Assembly (NCBI GenBank): GCA_036365455.1
Contig: JAWQUS010000025.1
Coordinates: forward strand, 24,898,001-24,962,000
Length of the DNA: 64,000 bases
DNA from: Macrosoma leucophasiata
Lineage: Eukaryota > Arthropoda > Insecta > Lepidoptera > Hedylidae
Direction of reading: 5' to 3'
Of the stretch, positions 48,786 through 58,616 are shown piece by piece; the first letter of the stretch is position 1; each line of letters opens with the position of its first letter. Under the pieces are notes generated by a model. That model did not search any database, was not told the origin of the DNA, and worked only from the letters and a program-made list of their open reading frames with translations. The position numbers and the translations under genes are program-made.

Positions 48786-49803
48786 TTGGGATAGATCTAT
48801 TAATTTATCTAAAAATTGACTTGACAAAAATACCACAAATAAATCTCGACGGTGCAGTAATACCATTTTGTGACAGTGTTAAGGACCTTGGCGTGATTAT
48901 CGATAAGGGTTTGACGTGGAGTCGGCAGATATGCGAAGTAAGCAAGAAAATATTCAGTGCTGTTGGTTCTCTTAGAAGATTGCAAAACTTTTTGCCTACT
49001 TCCACTAAGGTTGCGCTAGCTCGATCAATCCTTCTCCCTATATAAGACTATGCCGACATATGTTATCTTGACCTAACACAGGAGCAACTCAACAAACTTG
49101 AGCGTCTACAAAATCTTTGTATACGGTTCATATTTGGCTTGCGCAAGTATGACCATGTCTCTAAATTTCGAACTGAGCTCAAGTGGCTTCCCATTCCCCT
49201 TCGCAGGAATACGCACATTCTCTCTCTTCTTTACTGTCTACTATTCTTTTCCCAAACTCCTAATTATCTTAAGAGTCGTTTTAGTTACCTATGCCTATCC
49301 AATTCTCTCTCCCTCCGCTCTTCTGAAAATCTTCTTCTTCAAATTCCTCTTCACTCCTCTTCCTTCGTTTCTAAATCTTTCACAGTTACGGCAGTGCGTT
49401 TGTGGAATTCACTGCCGTTGGAAATACGTAAAGCACAGACTCTTCAATCATTCAAAAAACAGCTGAATGAGTACTATCTCAGCGAAAATACGAGTAATGT
49501 TTAATGTTCATCGCATCGTTGTGGTTATATGTAAGCTTCAAATTATTATTATTGATAGTATTATGTATGTATTTATGTATTTATGCAACATAAATGTATT
49601 AGTATTTACTACTTTAGAGAATGTACACCCTACTGCTGCAATATTAGCGATGATTCTCCTTCCACCTTAAGGTCGTCTAGAAGAGATTGCTTTCAGCAAT
49701 AAGACCGCCTTATTGTATTGCCTACTATTATTATAATAGCATCTGTATTTCCTACAATTCTGGTGTACAATAAAGAATATTCTATTCTATTCTATTCTAT
49801 CTA
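48786..49803 (+). pseudogene. Jockey/CR1-like LINE 3' part, second copy
   Basis: Same family as 23088-26200. The frame gives IDLTKIPQINLDGAVIPF, VKDLGVIIDKGLTWS, VGSLRRLQNFLPTSTKVA, LARSILLPI, one TAA at about 49042, then DYADICYLDLTQEQLN, LQNLCIRFIFGLRKYDHVS, RSSENLLLQIPLHSSSF, VTAVRLWNSLPLEIRKAQ, LQSFKKQLNEYYLSE and a natural stop near 49502. The 3' UTR ends CTGGTGTACAATAAAG and an ATTCT tail. 5'-truncated after the RT core. Apart from the single stop the C-terminus is better preserved than in the first copy. Confidence 0.9.
49772..49803 (+). repeat. (ATTCT)n LINE tail
   Basis: About five ATTCT units follow AATAAAGAAT. The sister copy ends in a TTG-type tail instead. Confidence 0.9.
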
Positions 49804-49814
49804 TCATCACTGAC

Positions 49815-50150
49815 ATGACTATTGTAGCCAATAAGCCTGATATAGTGGTGATAGATCGATTGGAGCGCCGTGCAATGATTGTTGATATTACAGTCCCTCA
49901 TGATGAGAACCTCGTGAAGGCTGAAAAGGATAAACAAATAAAATACCTTGACTTATCCTACGAGGTTGTCGCTATAGGGGACGTGGATTCTGCTGTCATT
50001 GTACCGGTAGTCGTCACGGTTAACGGGAAGAGCCTCGAACAACACCTCAAGAGGCTCTCGCTGGGAAATTGGGTCAAGGGCTTGGTGCAGAAGGCAGTTC
50101 TTCTTGACACGGCACGTATTGTGAGGAGGTTCCTTTCCCTAAGCCCCTAA
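49815..50150 (+). pseudogene. C-terminus of another LINE, open 111-codon frame
   Basis: MTIVANKPDIVVIDRLERRA, MIVDITVPHDENLVKAEKD, KQIKYLDLSYEVVAIGDVD, SAVIVPVVVTVNGKSLEQH, LKRLSLGNWVKGLVQKAVL and LDTARIVRRFLSLSP. The pattern (KPD.VV.D...R....D..VP.D.N...AE..K..KY.DL..E......V..VP.V......L..HL.RL....W......AVLL.TARI.R.FL) is the C-terminus of a non-LTR retrotransposon polyprotein. The frame is open to its TAA, but all upstream domains are missing. It lies 12 bp after the ATTCT tail. Confidence 0.8.
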
Positions 50151-50187
50151 CCACCGGCAGCTAGGACCCTGCTCCCGCTATGGCGGA

Positions 50188-50365
50188 ACCTAGTGCCTAC
50201 TGCCACTTGAGTTTCGCTATTCGGTGGGCTATGTCGGTTACTTTGGTTCTCATGCGGATCTCCTCATTTCTGTTCGATCTCGCAGAGAAACTCCGATCAT
50301 AGCCCTCTCCATTGCTCTCTGAGTGACCTTGAGCCTTCTTATGAGGCCCATAGCTGCCCATAGTA
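50188..50365 (-). pseudogene. RTE-type LINE fragment 2
   Basis: The minus strand gives MGLIRRLKVTQRAMERAMI, GVSLRDRTEMRRS and VTDIAHRIAKLKWQ, the segment just upstream of that in fragment 1. Bases 50199-50241 repeat 48676-48718 with one mismatch, so the two fragments overlap by 43 bp. Confidence 0.8.
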
Positions 50366-50418
50366 AGCAAACTTCATAGTATAACTTAATCACTAAACGC
50401 ACTTAATGTAACATTTTC

Positions 50419-50613
50419 GACGACCCGGTTAGTCTAGCGATGTGAGATGACCGTTTGATTCGAAAAGTCACGGATTCGATCCCCGCACCAGGACAAATAT
50501 TTGTATGGCCGACAGATATTTGTTTCGGGTCTGGGTGTTGTATGTGTACAACGGCATCCAAGATATAGCTTTATACTTACGGTGGGGCTCTGAGTGTAAG
50601 CGTATTTTTTTTT
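50419..50613 (+). mobile_element. SINE-B, full length
   Basis: Head GACGACCCGGTTAGTCTAGC, B box GGATTCGATCCCC, end GAGTGTAAGCGTATTTTTTT. About 40 bp on each side (ACTTAAT..AACGC..TAATGTAACATTTT and a similar right copy) are alike, suggesting a pre-existing or TSD-like local duplication. Confidence 0.85.
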
Positions 50614-50784
50614 CAAATTTCACAGTAAGTAAAACTTAATAACGCGCTGAATATAACATTTTTATTTTCTTTCTCACGTATTGTCTATGAGCCCACGAAG
50701 GTTTCTGAGTTGGTAAAGGTTTCTGAGTAGGTAAGACCAGATTCGAGAGAAGTTATAATTATAAAAAATAATCGCTGATGGAAT

Positions 50785-50925
50785 TAAAAGTTCGCTGGGT
50801 CAGCTAGTTCTTATATAAAATCTATACGAATAAGTTCTTTTCACCAGGGGCATATACATTTACATTTTGACCTTTGGTTTTCGTGTGGATGTCTGTAGCA
50901 TATCTTGTCTATAATTAATGTTAGT
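50785..50925 (+). mobile_element. Helitron-like 3' end, then an ancient SINE-A scrap
   Basis: AAAGTTCGCTGGGTCAGCTAG before T (50785-50812) is the end of the family at 15126. From 50848, TTACATTTTGACCTTTGGTT and GTGTGGATGTCTGTAG are a decayed SINE-A tail. Confidence 0.5.
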
Positions 50926-52019
50926 AACGAAGATTGAAATGAAATTTGGTACAGAGATAGAGTTGACTTTGAGAAAGAACATAGGCTTTTTGTCTCCTTT
51001 TATTATCCCCATCCCCCTAAAATAGGGGGTAGAAATTTGTATGGAGCATCCTACAATTTTCAAGATAGAAAGTTATAAGTCGGTATGTGAACTCTTTGAG
51101 TTTAACAAACAATACGTACATAATTTTTTTTTAGAAATCTGCTGCCATCCCCTTAATACGGGGGATGAAATTTGAAGGTATGGGGCTTTACGGCAGTGTT
51201 CAAGCTGGAAAGTCAAAAATAGGTATGGGGACTCTTTGTTACTAAAAAAAAACAACATTTGCTTATTATTGAATTATTTTTTTTAGAAATCTGCCCCACC
51301 CCCAAAAATAGGGGGTGGTAATTTGTTTGGAGCATTCCACAATTTTCAAGGTAGAAAGTTAAAACTCGGTATGCGAACTCTATGAGCCTGACAAACAATA
51401 AATACATATTTTTTTATTTTATCTACCCCCATCCCCTTAAAGGAGGGTGTGAAATTTGTATTGGGCTTGCCGCATTGTTCAAGATGGAAAGCCAAAAATT
51501 GGTATGCGGCCTCTTTATACTATCAAAACAACGTTTACTTGTATTTTTATTTTTTTGGAAATCTGCCCCACCCCCTGTCATAGGTGGCAATTTGTAGGGA
51601 GCATTCCACAATTTTCAAGGTAGAAAGTTGAAACTTGGTATGCGGACTCTTTGAGCCTAACAAATAATTTCGTACATAATTTTTTTTGGAAATCTGCCCC
51701 ACCCTCTATCGTATGGGGTGGCAGTTTGTAGGGAGCATTCCACAATTTTTGAGGTAGATAGTTGAAACTTGGTATGCGGACTCTTTGTCTAACAAATAAT
51801 TTCGTACATCATTTTTTTTGGACATTGCCCCCATCCCCTTATCAGAGGGGGTAAAATTTTGTATTGGATTTTAGCCAAAAATTGGTGTCCAGACTCTTTG
51901 TTACTAAAGATAACAACGTTAAAGTTCTTAAAATATATACTTTTTTTTTGAAAATCTGCCCCAACCCTCTAAGAGAGGAGGTGATAGTTTGTACAGGTAT
52001 TTGTCAGTTTTTAATGCCG

Positions 52020-52299
52020 TTTTTTATGTCGTGAAAGTGGCAAACAAGCATGCAGTTCACATTGATGTTATGTGATGACTGCAGCCTATAGGCACCCACA
52101 CAAAGACTAGAGGTCAAAATGTTACCACTTCTGAGGCCTAAGGTGTTATGCCTCTGTGCCGGAAATTACAGGGCCGTCATTACCACCTGACCGGAACACG
52201 ATAGTGCTGAACACTACCATTAAGCCGCAAGTATATTAGGTAATTCGGTGGTACCTACGCCCTCAAGCTCCTTCACTGGAGCTCTACCACCAGAAAAAT
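52020..52299 (-). mobile_element. SINE-A, full length, inside the array
   Basis: TTATGTCGTGAAAGTGGCAA to GAGCTCCAGTGAAGGAGCTT inverse. A deletion removes the ATGCAGATGC part (GGTCAAAATGTTACCACTTC). Confidence 0.88.
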
Positions 52300-52500
52300 T
52301 GAGTTTTTTTAAATTTGCCTGAAAATCGGTTTACAGGCTTTTTATGTTATGTACGAAAAATAGTTGCATCAATATTGGTATGGGACTTACCGCAATTTTC
52401 AAGGTGGAATATTAGCGAACAGGCTCTTTGGTACAAAAAAAAAGTTAAAGCAGTATCTATAAATAAAACAAATATTAATACTTTTGGCAAAAGATAAGAA

Positions 52501-52871
52501 GCAGTGTTACCAATTTCCTTTGATGATCACATGTTTTTTAAAACGCGCTAACGCTGTCTTCTTGATCTGCACTTAAGTCGGGGCAGCGACCGCTTTACCT
52601 ATGCTCTGAATTAAACGGTTGATTCTACATTGATTATTTCTTTGCTTTTGATTTTGTAATTTCATTGAAGAATTGAAACTATTGTTCCTAAAGACTTAAA
52701 ATTTGGTACAAGGGTTACTTTCATGATGGTTAAGAAAGGTTTTTTAGAGATAAATATAAAGGACTATATGACAACAGGTATAAACATTTTGGATTACAAT
52801 AAAAAATGATCTGTGTAGACGAAATGGACAAATTATGTCCTAAAGGGGGAAAATGAAGAATGAAGTGGTAT
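52501..52871. other. Diverged array-like sequence
   Basis: TTGGTACAAGGGTTACTTTC and TAAAGGGGGAAAATG echo the array units. Nothing else recognised. Confidence 0.4.
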
Positions 52872-53041
52872 TTTTTTTTTATGTAAATGTAGTGGCAAAC
52901 AAGCATGCAATTCACATTGATATTAAGTGATGACTGCAGCCTAAAGACACTTACACAAAGACCAAGTTCAAAATGCAGATGCGTTACCACTCCTAAGGCC
53001 TAAGGTGTTATGCCTCTGTGTCGGAAATTACAGGGCCGTAC
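52872..53041 (-). mobile_element. SINE-A, 3' half
   Basis: ATGTAAATGTAGTGGCAAAC to GTGTCGGAAATTACAGGGCC, 5'-truncated; array-type sequence resumes after it. Confidence 0.88.
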
Positions 53042-53525
53042 CGTTATGGAAAGTTTCTCATTCCTGAACTAAACAGTATAAAAATTGGTATACAGGCTCA
53101 TAATTAGGAACAGTAAAAATGATCTGTTTAAGTGAAATGGACAAAATTTCCCCCTAAATGAAAAATGGAAGGGTACTGTTTGTATGGAATTGAGGTTAAA
53201 ATTTGTGTGGGATTTTTGGTAAGTTAGAAGTTGGGGAAGTTAGAGATTTGAAATGTGATGTTCCAGTCTTTCTGTTAGGAATAAAAAAATAGGTACGTGT
53301 ATCAGTATTTTGTCAAAATCACCCCTAAACTTTCATTAATAAGGGGTTAAAATTAAATAGAGATTTTTGAAGTTATAGACGTGATTACGTACTCCTCATA
53401 TAGGTAACATAAATAAAAAGGTACGCGACGGGAAACTCGATTAGGACATTTCCATGGGATTGTAAAATTTAAATTATTTATAAAACGACATCCACGCGGG
53501 TGAATCCACGCGGGTGAAGCGGATG

Positions 53526-53759
53526 AATGGCTGCAGCCTATAGACACGTACGCAAAGACAAAGGTCAAAATGCAGATGCGTTACCACTCCTGAGACCTAA
53601 GTTGTTATGTATCTGTGGTAGTTATTACGGGGCCATATATTACCATACAACCAGAACACAATAGTGCTGAACACTACCATTTAGCAGCAAATAGATAAGT
53701 TAATGCGGTCGTGCTTACGCCTACCAGCTGCTACACTGGACCTCTACCACCAATAAAAA
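53526..53759 (-). mobile_element. SINE-A, older subfamily, lacks the tail
   Basis: GGCTGCAGCCTATAGACACG to ATTGGTGGTAGAGGTCC inverse, with the GTGGTAGTTATTACGGGGCC variant middle. Confidence 0.82.
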
Positions 53760-54309
53760 TAGCAAAGTAAGTGCCACATTTACAGAACATTGAATTTTAA
53801 CTTATTTTTAATAGTGTGGTTTTATTTTTTAATAATATATCAAGTATATCAGATTGGGCTATAAAAGAGCTATGTTGATTCTTTAAATCCAAACGTAAGA
53901 AACATTTACAGAATAGAGTTAAATGTAACAGGACGAGTTGTTTCACAAAAGCTTCGGAATTGAAATCGTGAAGATACGGAGTTAATCCGAGTCATTGGAT
54001 TTTCAGGTACACTCGGACAGGAATAAGGGTGGATCTTATGAAATGTTTATGATTTTATGGTTAAACAAGGCTACACGTTCGACGTTGTCTTGGTTCTCCA
54101 ATGCTGGAGTAGTTCCACTGGTGAAAAGCGGCTAAGTAGGTATGAGTCAAACTCGCTTTCACAGTGTACAGTTATTTCGTCTCCTTTAATAGCATAGAAT
54201 TGTCATAATATATTATATATTTGTATAATCTATAAGTAAAGGACGATTTTCTTTTTTTTTTTCAAAATAATGAGCAAAGTAGTTTCGAAAATAAGACACA
54301 GGAGGGGAG
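53760..54309. other. Unassigned AT-rich spacer
   Basis: No feature recognised. Confidence 0.4.
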
Positions 54310-54347
54310 TAAAGTAGTACAATATAATATTATATTGTACTACTTTA
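54310..54347. repeat. Perfect 38-bp palindrome without a loop
   Basis: TAAAGTAGTACAATATAAT and its exact inverse are directly joined, making a 2 x 19 bp cruciform-capable site. Confidence 0.92.
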
Positions 54348-54717
54348 TTAGTAAGAGTATCACAATATAATATAAATCAACTTTATATAACCGTTATATA
54401 AAACTTTGAATCATGCTAAAACTGATTTACGCATAATTAATCTAATGTGCAGTTTTAGAATGCTTGTGAACTCAACGTTTAGGTTCGATTTCATCAACAC
54501 ATATACCAGAAAATACATATACCAGAACTCATTTAACTAGAAGTGAAGTGCAACAGAAATTATTTTAGATTTGAAGATCTAATTCTACATAAACTCAGGA
54601 ACACTTTTGATGAAATACAATTGTAAGGTTTTTTACTATCGCTAGTTGTGCGTTTAAGAAACTAGAATAAACCAGAAAGTTGTCCCAGAAAACAAATGTT
54701 AGATTCGGTCGAGCATT
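54348..54717. other. Unassigned AT-rich spacer
   Basis: No feature recognised. Confidence 0.4.
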
Positions 54718-54928
54718 TTTTTTTATTTTAGTTTGCCTACACTCTAAGCCCCACATTAGGTATAAACCTGTGTCGTGGGTACCGTTATACACATACAACA
54801 CAAACGCAAACACCCAGACCCGAAACAAATATCTGTAGGCCATACAAATTCAGTCCCGGTGCGGGGATCGAATCCGCGACCCTTCGAATCAAACGGTCCT
54901 CTCACATCGCTGGACTAACCGGTTCGTC
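54718..54928 (-). mobile_element. SINE-B, full length, diverged
   Basis: Head GAACCGGTTAGTCCAGCGAT with B box GGATTCGATCCCCGC; body AGGTTTATACCTAATGTGGG; tail with T-run on the plus strand. Confidence 0.85.
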
Positions 54929-55215
54929 ATACCAAATTGTGCTGTTCATAAAAAAATATTTGGTATATTTGAGTACGACTGTACCAAGATGCGTCGATCG
55001 CGATAGTCCTAATTGGTTCAATTCGCTCGTATCACACTCGATAACGTTCGTTCGTTCGTTGTTTGCCAAAGTTGAGTTAATATTTACATGACCGTATCGA
55101 ATCCTTGTATCTTTTTGAAGGCGTCTTTATTATGTAGTAGGTATATAATATTAGAGTACACATTACCAGAATGTTGATATCTTTCCTAAATAACACCATT
55201 AATCTCAGTTGATTA
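54929..55215. other. Spacer, nothing recognised
   Basis: GTTCGTTCGTTCGTTG at about 55048 is a short simple repeat. Otherwise empty. Confidence 0.4.
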
Positions 55216-55498
55216 ATGGTGGTAGAGCTCCAGCGATGGAGCTCGCGGGTATAGTCACCACCACATTACCTAATTAATATACTTGCCGCTAAATATTAAT
55301 ATTAGTATTCAGCACTATCGTGTTCCGGTCAGGTTATATTGTACAGCCCTGTAATTTCCGGCACAGAGGCACACCTTAGGCCTCAGGAGTGGTAACGCAT
55401 CTGCATTTTCACCTCTGGTCTTTGTGTAAGGCTGCAGTCACCACTTAACGTCAATGTGAACTGCATGCTTGTTTGCCATTTTTATTACATTAAAAATA
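55216..55498 (+). mobile_element. SINE-A, full length
   Basis: TTAATGGTGGTAGAGCTCCA to TGCCATTTTTATTACATTAA. Small insertions (TAATTAA, ATTAATATTAG) in the CTAATATACTTGCCG area. Confidence 0.88.
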
Positions 55499-56251
55499 TC
55501 TGAATACACACTGTGTTCAGATATTATTTTTTAGGAACGGAACTGTATTTATGGCTGAATAATCAAATCAAAATATCAATTTCAAATTATTTTTAAATCA
55601 AACACTTTTGTATTTTTATATTACAAACTATTTTGAGTAAACCGCAGTACCGATCGCTTGGAGGTGGTGGGGGATTTCACACCACAACACACCCCCTAAT
55701 GTGAATCTGATATAACTCTGGCCTTCCGCTACTCTGACTACCTTTATGATCCAAGAGCTAGAGCCCTTCGAGTATCGGAACACCTGTAACATACAAGTGT
55801 TACAGGCTGTAAGCCTAGAATTTTTTGTAAGGTGGAGTCCTAATATGCTTAGTACGATAACAAATATGGGAGTAACTTTTCTCATTAGAAATCCTGATGA
55901 TCTGCAGGGCTGGTACTTGCCAGGCGATGGTTATCCCTACAAAAAATTCTAGCTTTATAGGGCCAGCTTCACTCGGAGGGTTCAGTATTTCTCCTACTAT
56001 AAATAAGCCTGAACTCTCTGTCTATCATTAAAGACGTCAAAAGGTTTTATTACCAAAACAACTGAAGCAGATATAAGTCATATACGGTTGGAGACAAGAC
56101 TCTAATAACCTGAACGTAATAGGTTATCGATCCTCTTAATGACGTCACCGGGGACACTGCACTAGACGTATTCAATTTACACTATAATTACTTTGTGTAG
56201 AACGTAATTGACTACTATAATTCGTAAAGTGATGTAAAATAGTATGATTTA
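55499..56251. other. Unassigned, with a dispersed inverted word
   Basis: CTAGAATTTTTTGTA (about 55815) and its inverse TACAAAAAATTCTAG (about 55938) flank about 110 bp; an 85-codon minus frame (55628-55885) crosses the region. No family recognised. A MITE-like unit is possible. Confidence 0.4.
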
Positions 56252-56525
56252 TATTTTTTAGTTGGCAAACAAGCATGCCGCTCACATTGGTGTTTAGTGA
56301 TAACTGCAGCCTACATCTACACAAAAACCACAGATCAAAATGCAGATGCGTTGCCCCCCCTGAGACCTAGGTTGTTACGTCTCTGTGATAGTTATTACGG
56401 GGCCATACATTACCATCTAACCGGAACACAACAGTGCTGAACACTATCATTTGGCGGTAGATAGATTAGGTAATGCGCTGATGCCTACGCTCGTGAGCTC
56501 CGTCAGAGCTCCACCACCAGTAAAT
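56252..56525 (-). mobile_element. SINE-A, older subfamily, near complete
   Basis: TTGGCAAACAAGCATGCCGC to the CTGGTGGTGGAGCTC inverse, with CTCTGTGATAGTTATTACGG in the middle. Confidence 0.85.
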
Positions 56526-56670
56526 AAAATATTCTAGTTAAGGATCGAACTTGTCGTCATAATTTTAGATGAAAGTCTTCCTATGATGGACCAAAGTCAC
56601 TCTCAAGATGCCCTATTGCATTGATAAGCATATCCCCTATAATCACCACGGACTGATGATCGGACGGACG
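56526..56670. other. Spacer, nothing recognised
   Basis: No feature seen. Confidence 0.4.
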
Positions 56671-56782
56671 TTTTAGACCGGAGGTTCCCAAACTATTTTA
56701 TCTTGTAGACCATTTACAATTTTTTCTGTTCTGTGGACCCTTGCTACATTTATATCATGATATGTTCTTAGGTTTTCGCGAG

Positions 56783-57259
56783 CTACACTAATTGAAATAA
56801 AACTATTTTTACGGATTTATCTCGCGTATATTAAACTAAAATGATTTTTAAAATCAACCCGACGTTTCGGTCGCTTTTCAGCTTCCGTAGTCCCGGGCAG
56901 ACTGAGGTGACATTTGTCTGACAGAAGTTTGAAAAAATTATATGTAGCTACCTCCATCGATTTCGTAAACGCCTTGCGTAGCGTTCAGGATTAACACAAT
57001 AATTACTTATGGTATCTTAAGGTCTTGCAGACTGCTGCGGCTGGGATTTAATCTTGCTAAGTATGGGATCCCATGATGTTGATAATCGCCATCCATCTTC
57101 TCTATTGAAATTTGGGTGTTTTTTAATTTCAATAGCCTCGCGTACCATTCGGGGAATGGGTTTGTGTTCTCTAGCAGACCTCCCTGTTCTTCGGTTTTTG
57201 ACATCAGCAATGTGCTCTTTAACGCGGGTGGATACAGCTCTCTTCGTTTGAGAGTATGA
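56783..57259 (-). pseudogene. Penelope-like element, GIY-YIG C-terminus, left (minus) copy
   Basis: The minus strand reads QTKRAVSTRVKEHIADVKNR, RTGRSA, then an in-frame loss of 22 codons relative to the right copy, REHKPIPRMVREAIEIKKHP, NFNREDGWRLSTSWDPILS, KIKSQPQQSARP and stop. The 3' UTR to 56783 is 190 bp longer than in the right copy and holds CGACCGAAACGTCGGG on the minus strand. This is the nuclease end of a Penelope-like retroelement. Confidence 0.85.
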
Positions 57260-57636
57260 GAGTCCACGTGGACTCTCATATATTGGTGAAACGAAGAGAG
57301 CTGTATCCACCCGCGTTAAAGAGCACATTGCTGATGTCAAAAACCGAAGAACAGGGAGGTCTGCAGTCTGTGAACACATAGCGGATAAGCCGAACCATTA
57401 CATCCGGTTTGATAAAATTCAAATACTCGCTAGAGAACACAAACCCATTCCACGAATGGTACGCGAGGCTATTGAAATTAAAAAACACCCAAATTTCAAT
57501 AGAGAAGATGGATGGCGATTATCAACATCATGGGATCCCATACTCAGCAAGATTAAATCTCAGCCGCAGCAGTCTGCCAGACCTCAAGATACCATAAGTA
57601 ATTATCCGTAAAAATAGTTTTATTTCAATACATTTA
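57260..57636 (+). pseudogene. Penelope-like element, GIY-YIG C-terminus, right (plus) copy
   Basis: Open frame from about 57280 to a TAA near 57611: YIGETKRAVSTRVKEHIADV, KNRRTGRSAVCEHIADKPN, HYIRFDKIQILAREHKPIP, RMVREAIEIKKHPNFNRED, GWRLSTSWDPILSKIK. The YIG motif, Arg of the following helix, H..D/H.I.FD and REAIEI.K..N.NRE blocks are the GIY-YIG nuclease of Penelope-like elements. The reverse transcriptase is missing. It meets the left copy head to head at the 20-bp palindrome GAGAGTCCACGTGGACTCTC. Confidence 0.88.
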
Positions 57637-57871
57637 TTTCACATTCCCAATTTTTATTCATGCCTACGCCCCCATCGAGTCTCCCATGGACCATTTTGGG
57701 AATCACTGGTATGATGTAAGTAAATTGGTACTATCGGTGTAAGTGTTGAGATCCATTATCGTGGACTCCCATTTTCATTTCATGGACCCCCAAATTTTTT
57801 TTTCGCTGATGCAGACTTTCACTTTCTCATAGACCCCCAGGGATCGATATAGACCACTTTGGGAATCACTG

Positions 57872-57960
57872 TTTTATACGGACCGACTTATTGAAATTGT
57901 TGGACCGCCATTGTTCGGTTGACTGAGTACACCAGCGGAAGAATTGTCCTCCAATAGTGA
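57872..57960 (-). repeat. Repeat M, longest copy
   Basis: GTTGGACCGCCATTGTTCGG, TTGACTGAGTACACCAGCGG and AAGAATTGTCCTCCAAT. The inverse matches 35290-35330 and 60337-60390. Confidence 0.65.
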
Positions 57961-58076
57961 GAGGGCCATTTATGTAATCACATTAATTTTGATGTGACGC
58001 ATCACAATCTATGAAATAACTGCCCCAAAATATAAACTCCTAAGAGTCCTTCTATCCATAAATAATAAGTTAAGAT

Positions 58077-58601
58077 CCCAATGCAGAATCGTTTCATGCA
58101 TCTCGATATGCTGCAAACCTAATTTTTATGCATATTTATAATCTAGAGAATAGTTCTATATCCACTAGGTTGCCTATCAAAATTTGGCTGCAAGTATTTT
58201 TAATTAAATTATTCTATCTTTAACAGCCATCAACTCTTATTTGCGGTCGATTTAAATTGACTCCCGTATATCATAATAACGGGAAAAAAAAGGCTTTCAT
58301 TTGATATAATAATAGAAGTAATACATGTACGTTAAGGTCGTAAAAAGTTATAGGGGCAGAAAGAAAATATGTAGGGGCGGCCAAGTGCGCAACGGCAGCC
58401 GTGTTTTTTCAGAATATTTATACATATTGCCGTGAAGTGGACGATATTTTATTGAAAAAATAGGTAAACAAAAATCCCAAAATAAAAAAATACTTGCGGC
58501 CATTTCTTGATGGCCTATTCAGTCTAGTGGATATATTATAAATATGTATAAAAATTTGGCTTGCAGCATCTGGATAAATGAAATAATTCTGCAGTGGAAT
58601 C
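58077..58601. mobile_element. Palindromic TIR element, ~525 bp
   Basis: Left arm 58077-58170 (CCAATGCAGAATCGTTTCAT, GATATGCTGCAAACCTAATT, TTTATGCATATTTATAAT, TCCACTAG) and an inverted right arm 58522-58601 (CTAGTGGATATATTATAAAT, TTGCAGCATCTGGATAAATG, CTGCAGTGGAATCC). Arms of about 80-90 bp with mismatches surround 350 bp of unknown DNA. There is no coding capacity. Confidence 0.7.
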
Positions 58602-58616
58602 CTAAACTATAACAGT

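Larger units (their letters stand above)
50995..53400 (+). repeat. Degenerate tandem array, unit ~131-151 bp
   Basis: At least eight units start with (G)AAATCTGCCCC or its variant at about 51001, 51134, 51285, 51420, 51557, 51688, 51819 and 51949. Each has a CCCC(A/T)...GGGGGT inverted word, ATTTGTA.GGAGCAT, CAATTTTCAAGGTAGAAAG, and TGGTATGCGGACTCTTT. Neighbouring units alternate between a GGAGCATTCCACAATTTTC form and a GGGCTT.CGCATTGTTCAAG form, so the true period may be a dimer. Weaker units continue at 52300-52500 and 53040-53400. Two SINE-A copies lie inside. Non-coding. Confidence 0.85.
56679..57871. mobile_element. hAT-like non-autonomous element with Penelope insert
   Basis: Left end CGGAGGTTCCCAAACTATTT and right end ACCACTTTGGGAATCACTG are imperfect inverses of the CAGTG.TTCCCAAA type usual for hAT elements. 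They are flanked by TTTTAGAC (56671-56678) and TTTTATAC (57872-57879), an 8-bp TSD with one mismatch, also a hAT hallmark. An internal right-end-like word (GGACCATTTTGGGAATCACT) sits at 57688. No transposase. The interior is dominated by two Penelope fragments. Confidence 0.75.

Noticed and set aside
50995..52020. CRISPR-like array
   Set aside because: Units are ~130-150 bp, imperfect and contiguous without unique spacers; this is a eukaryotic degenerate tandem repeat.
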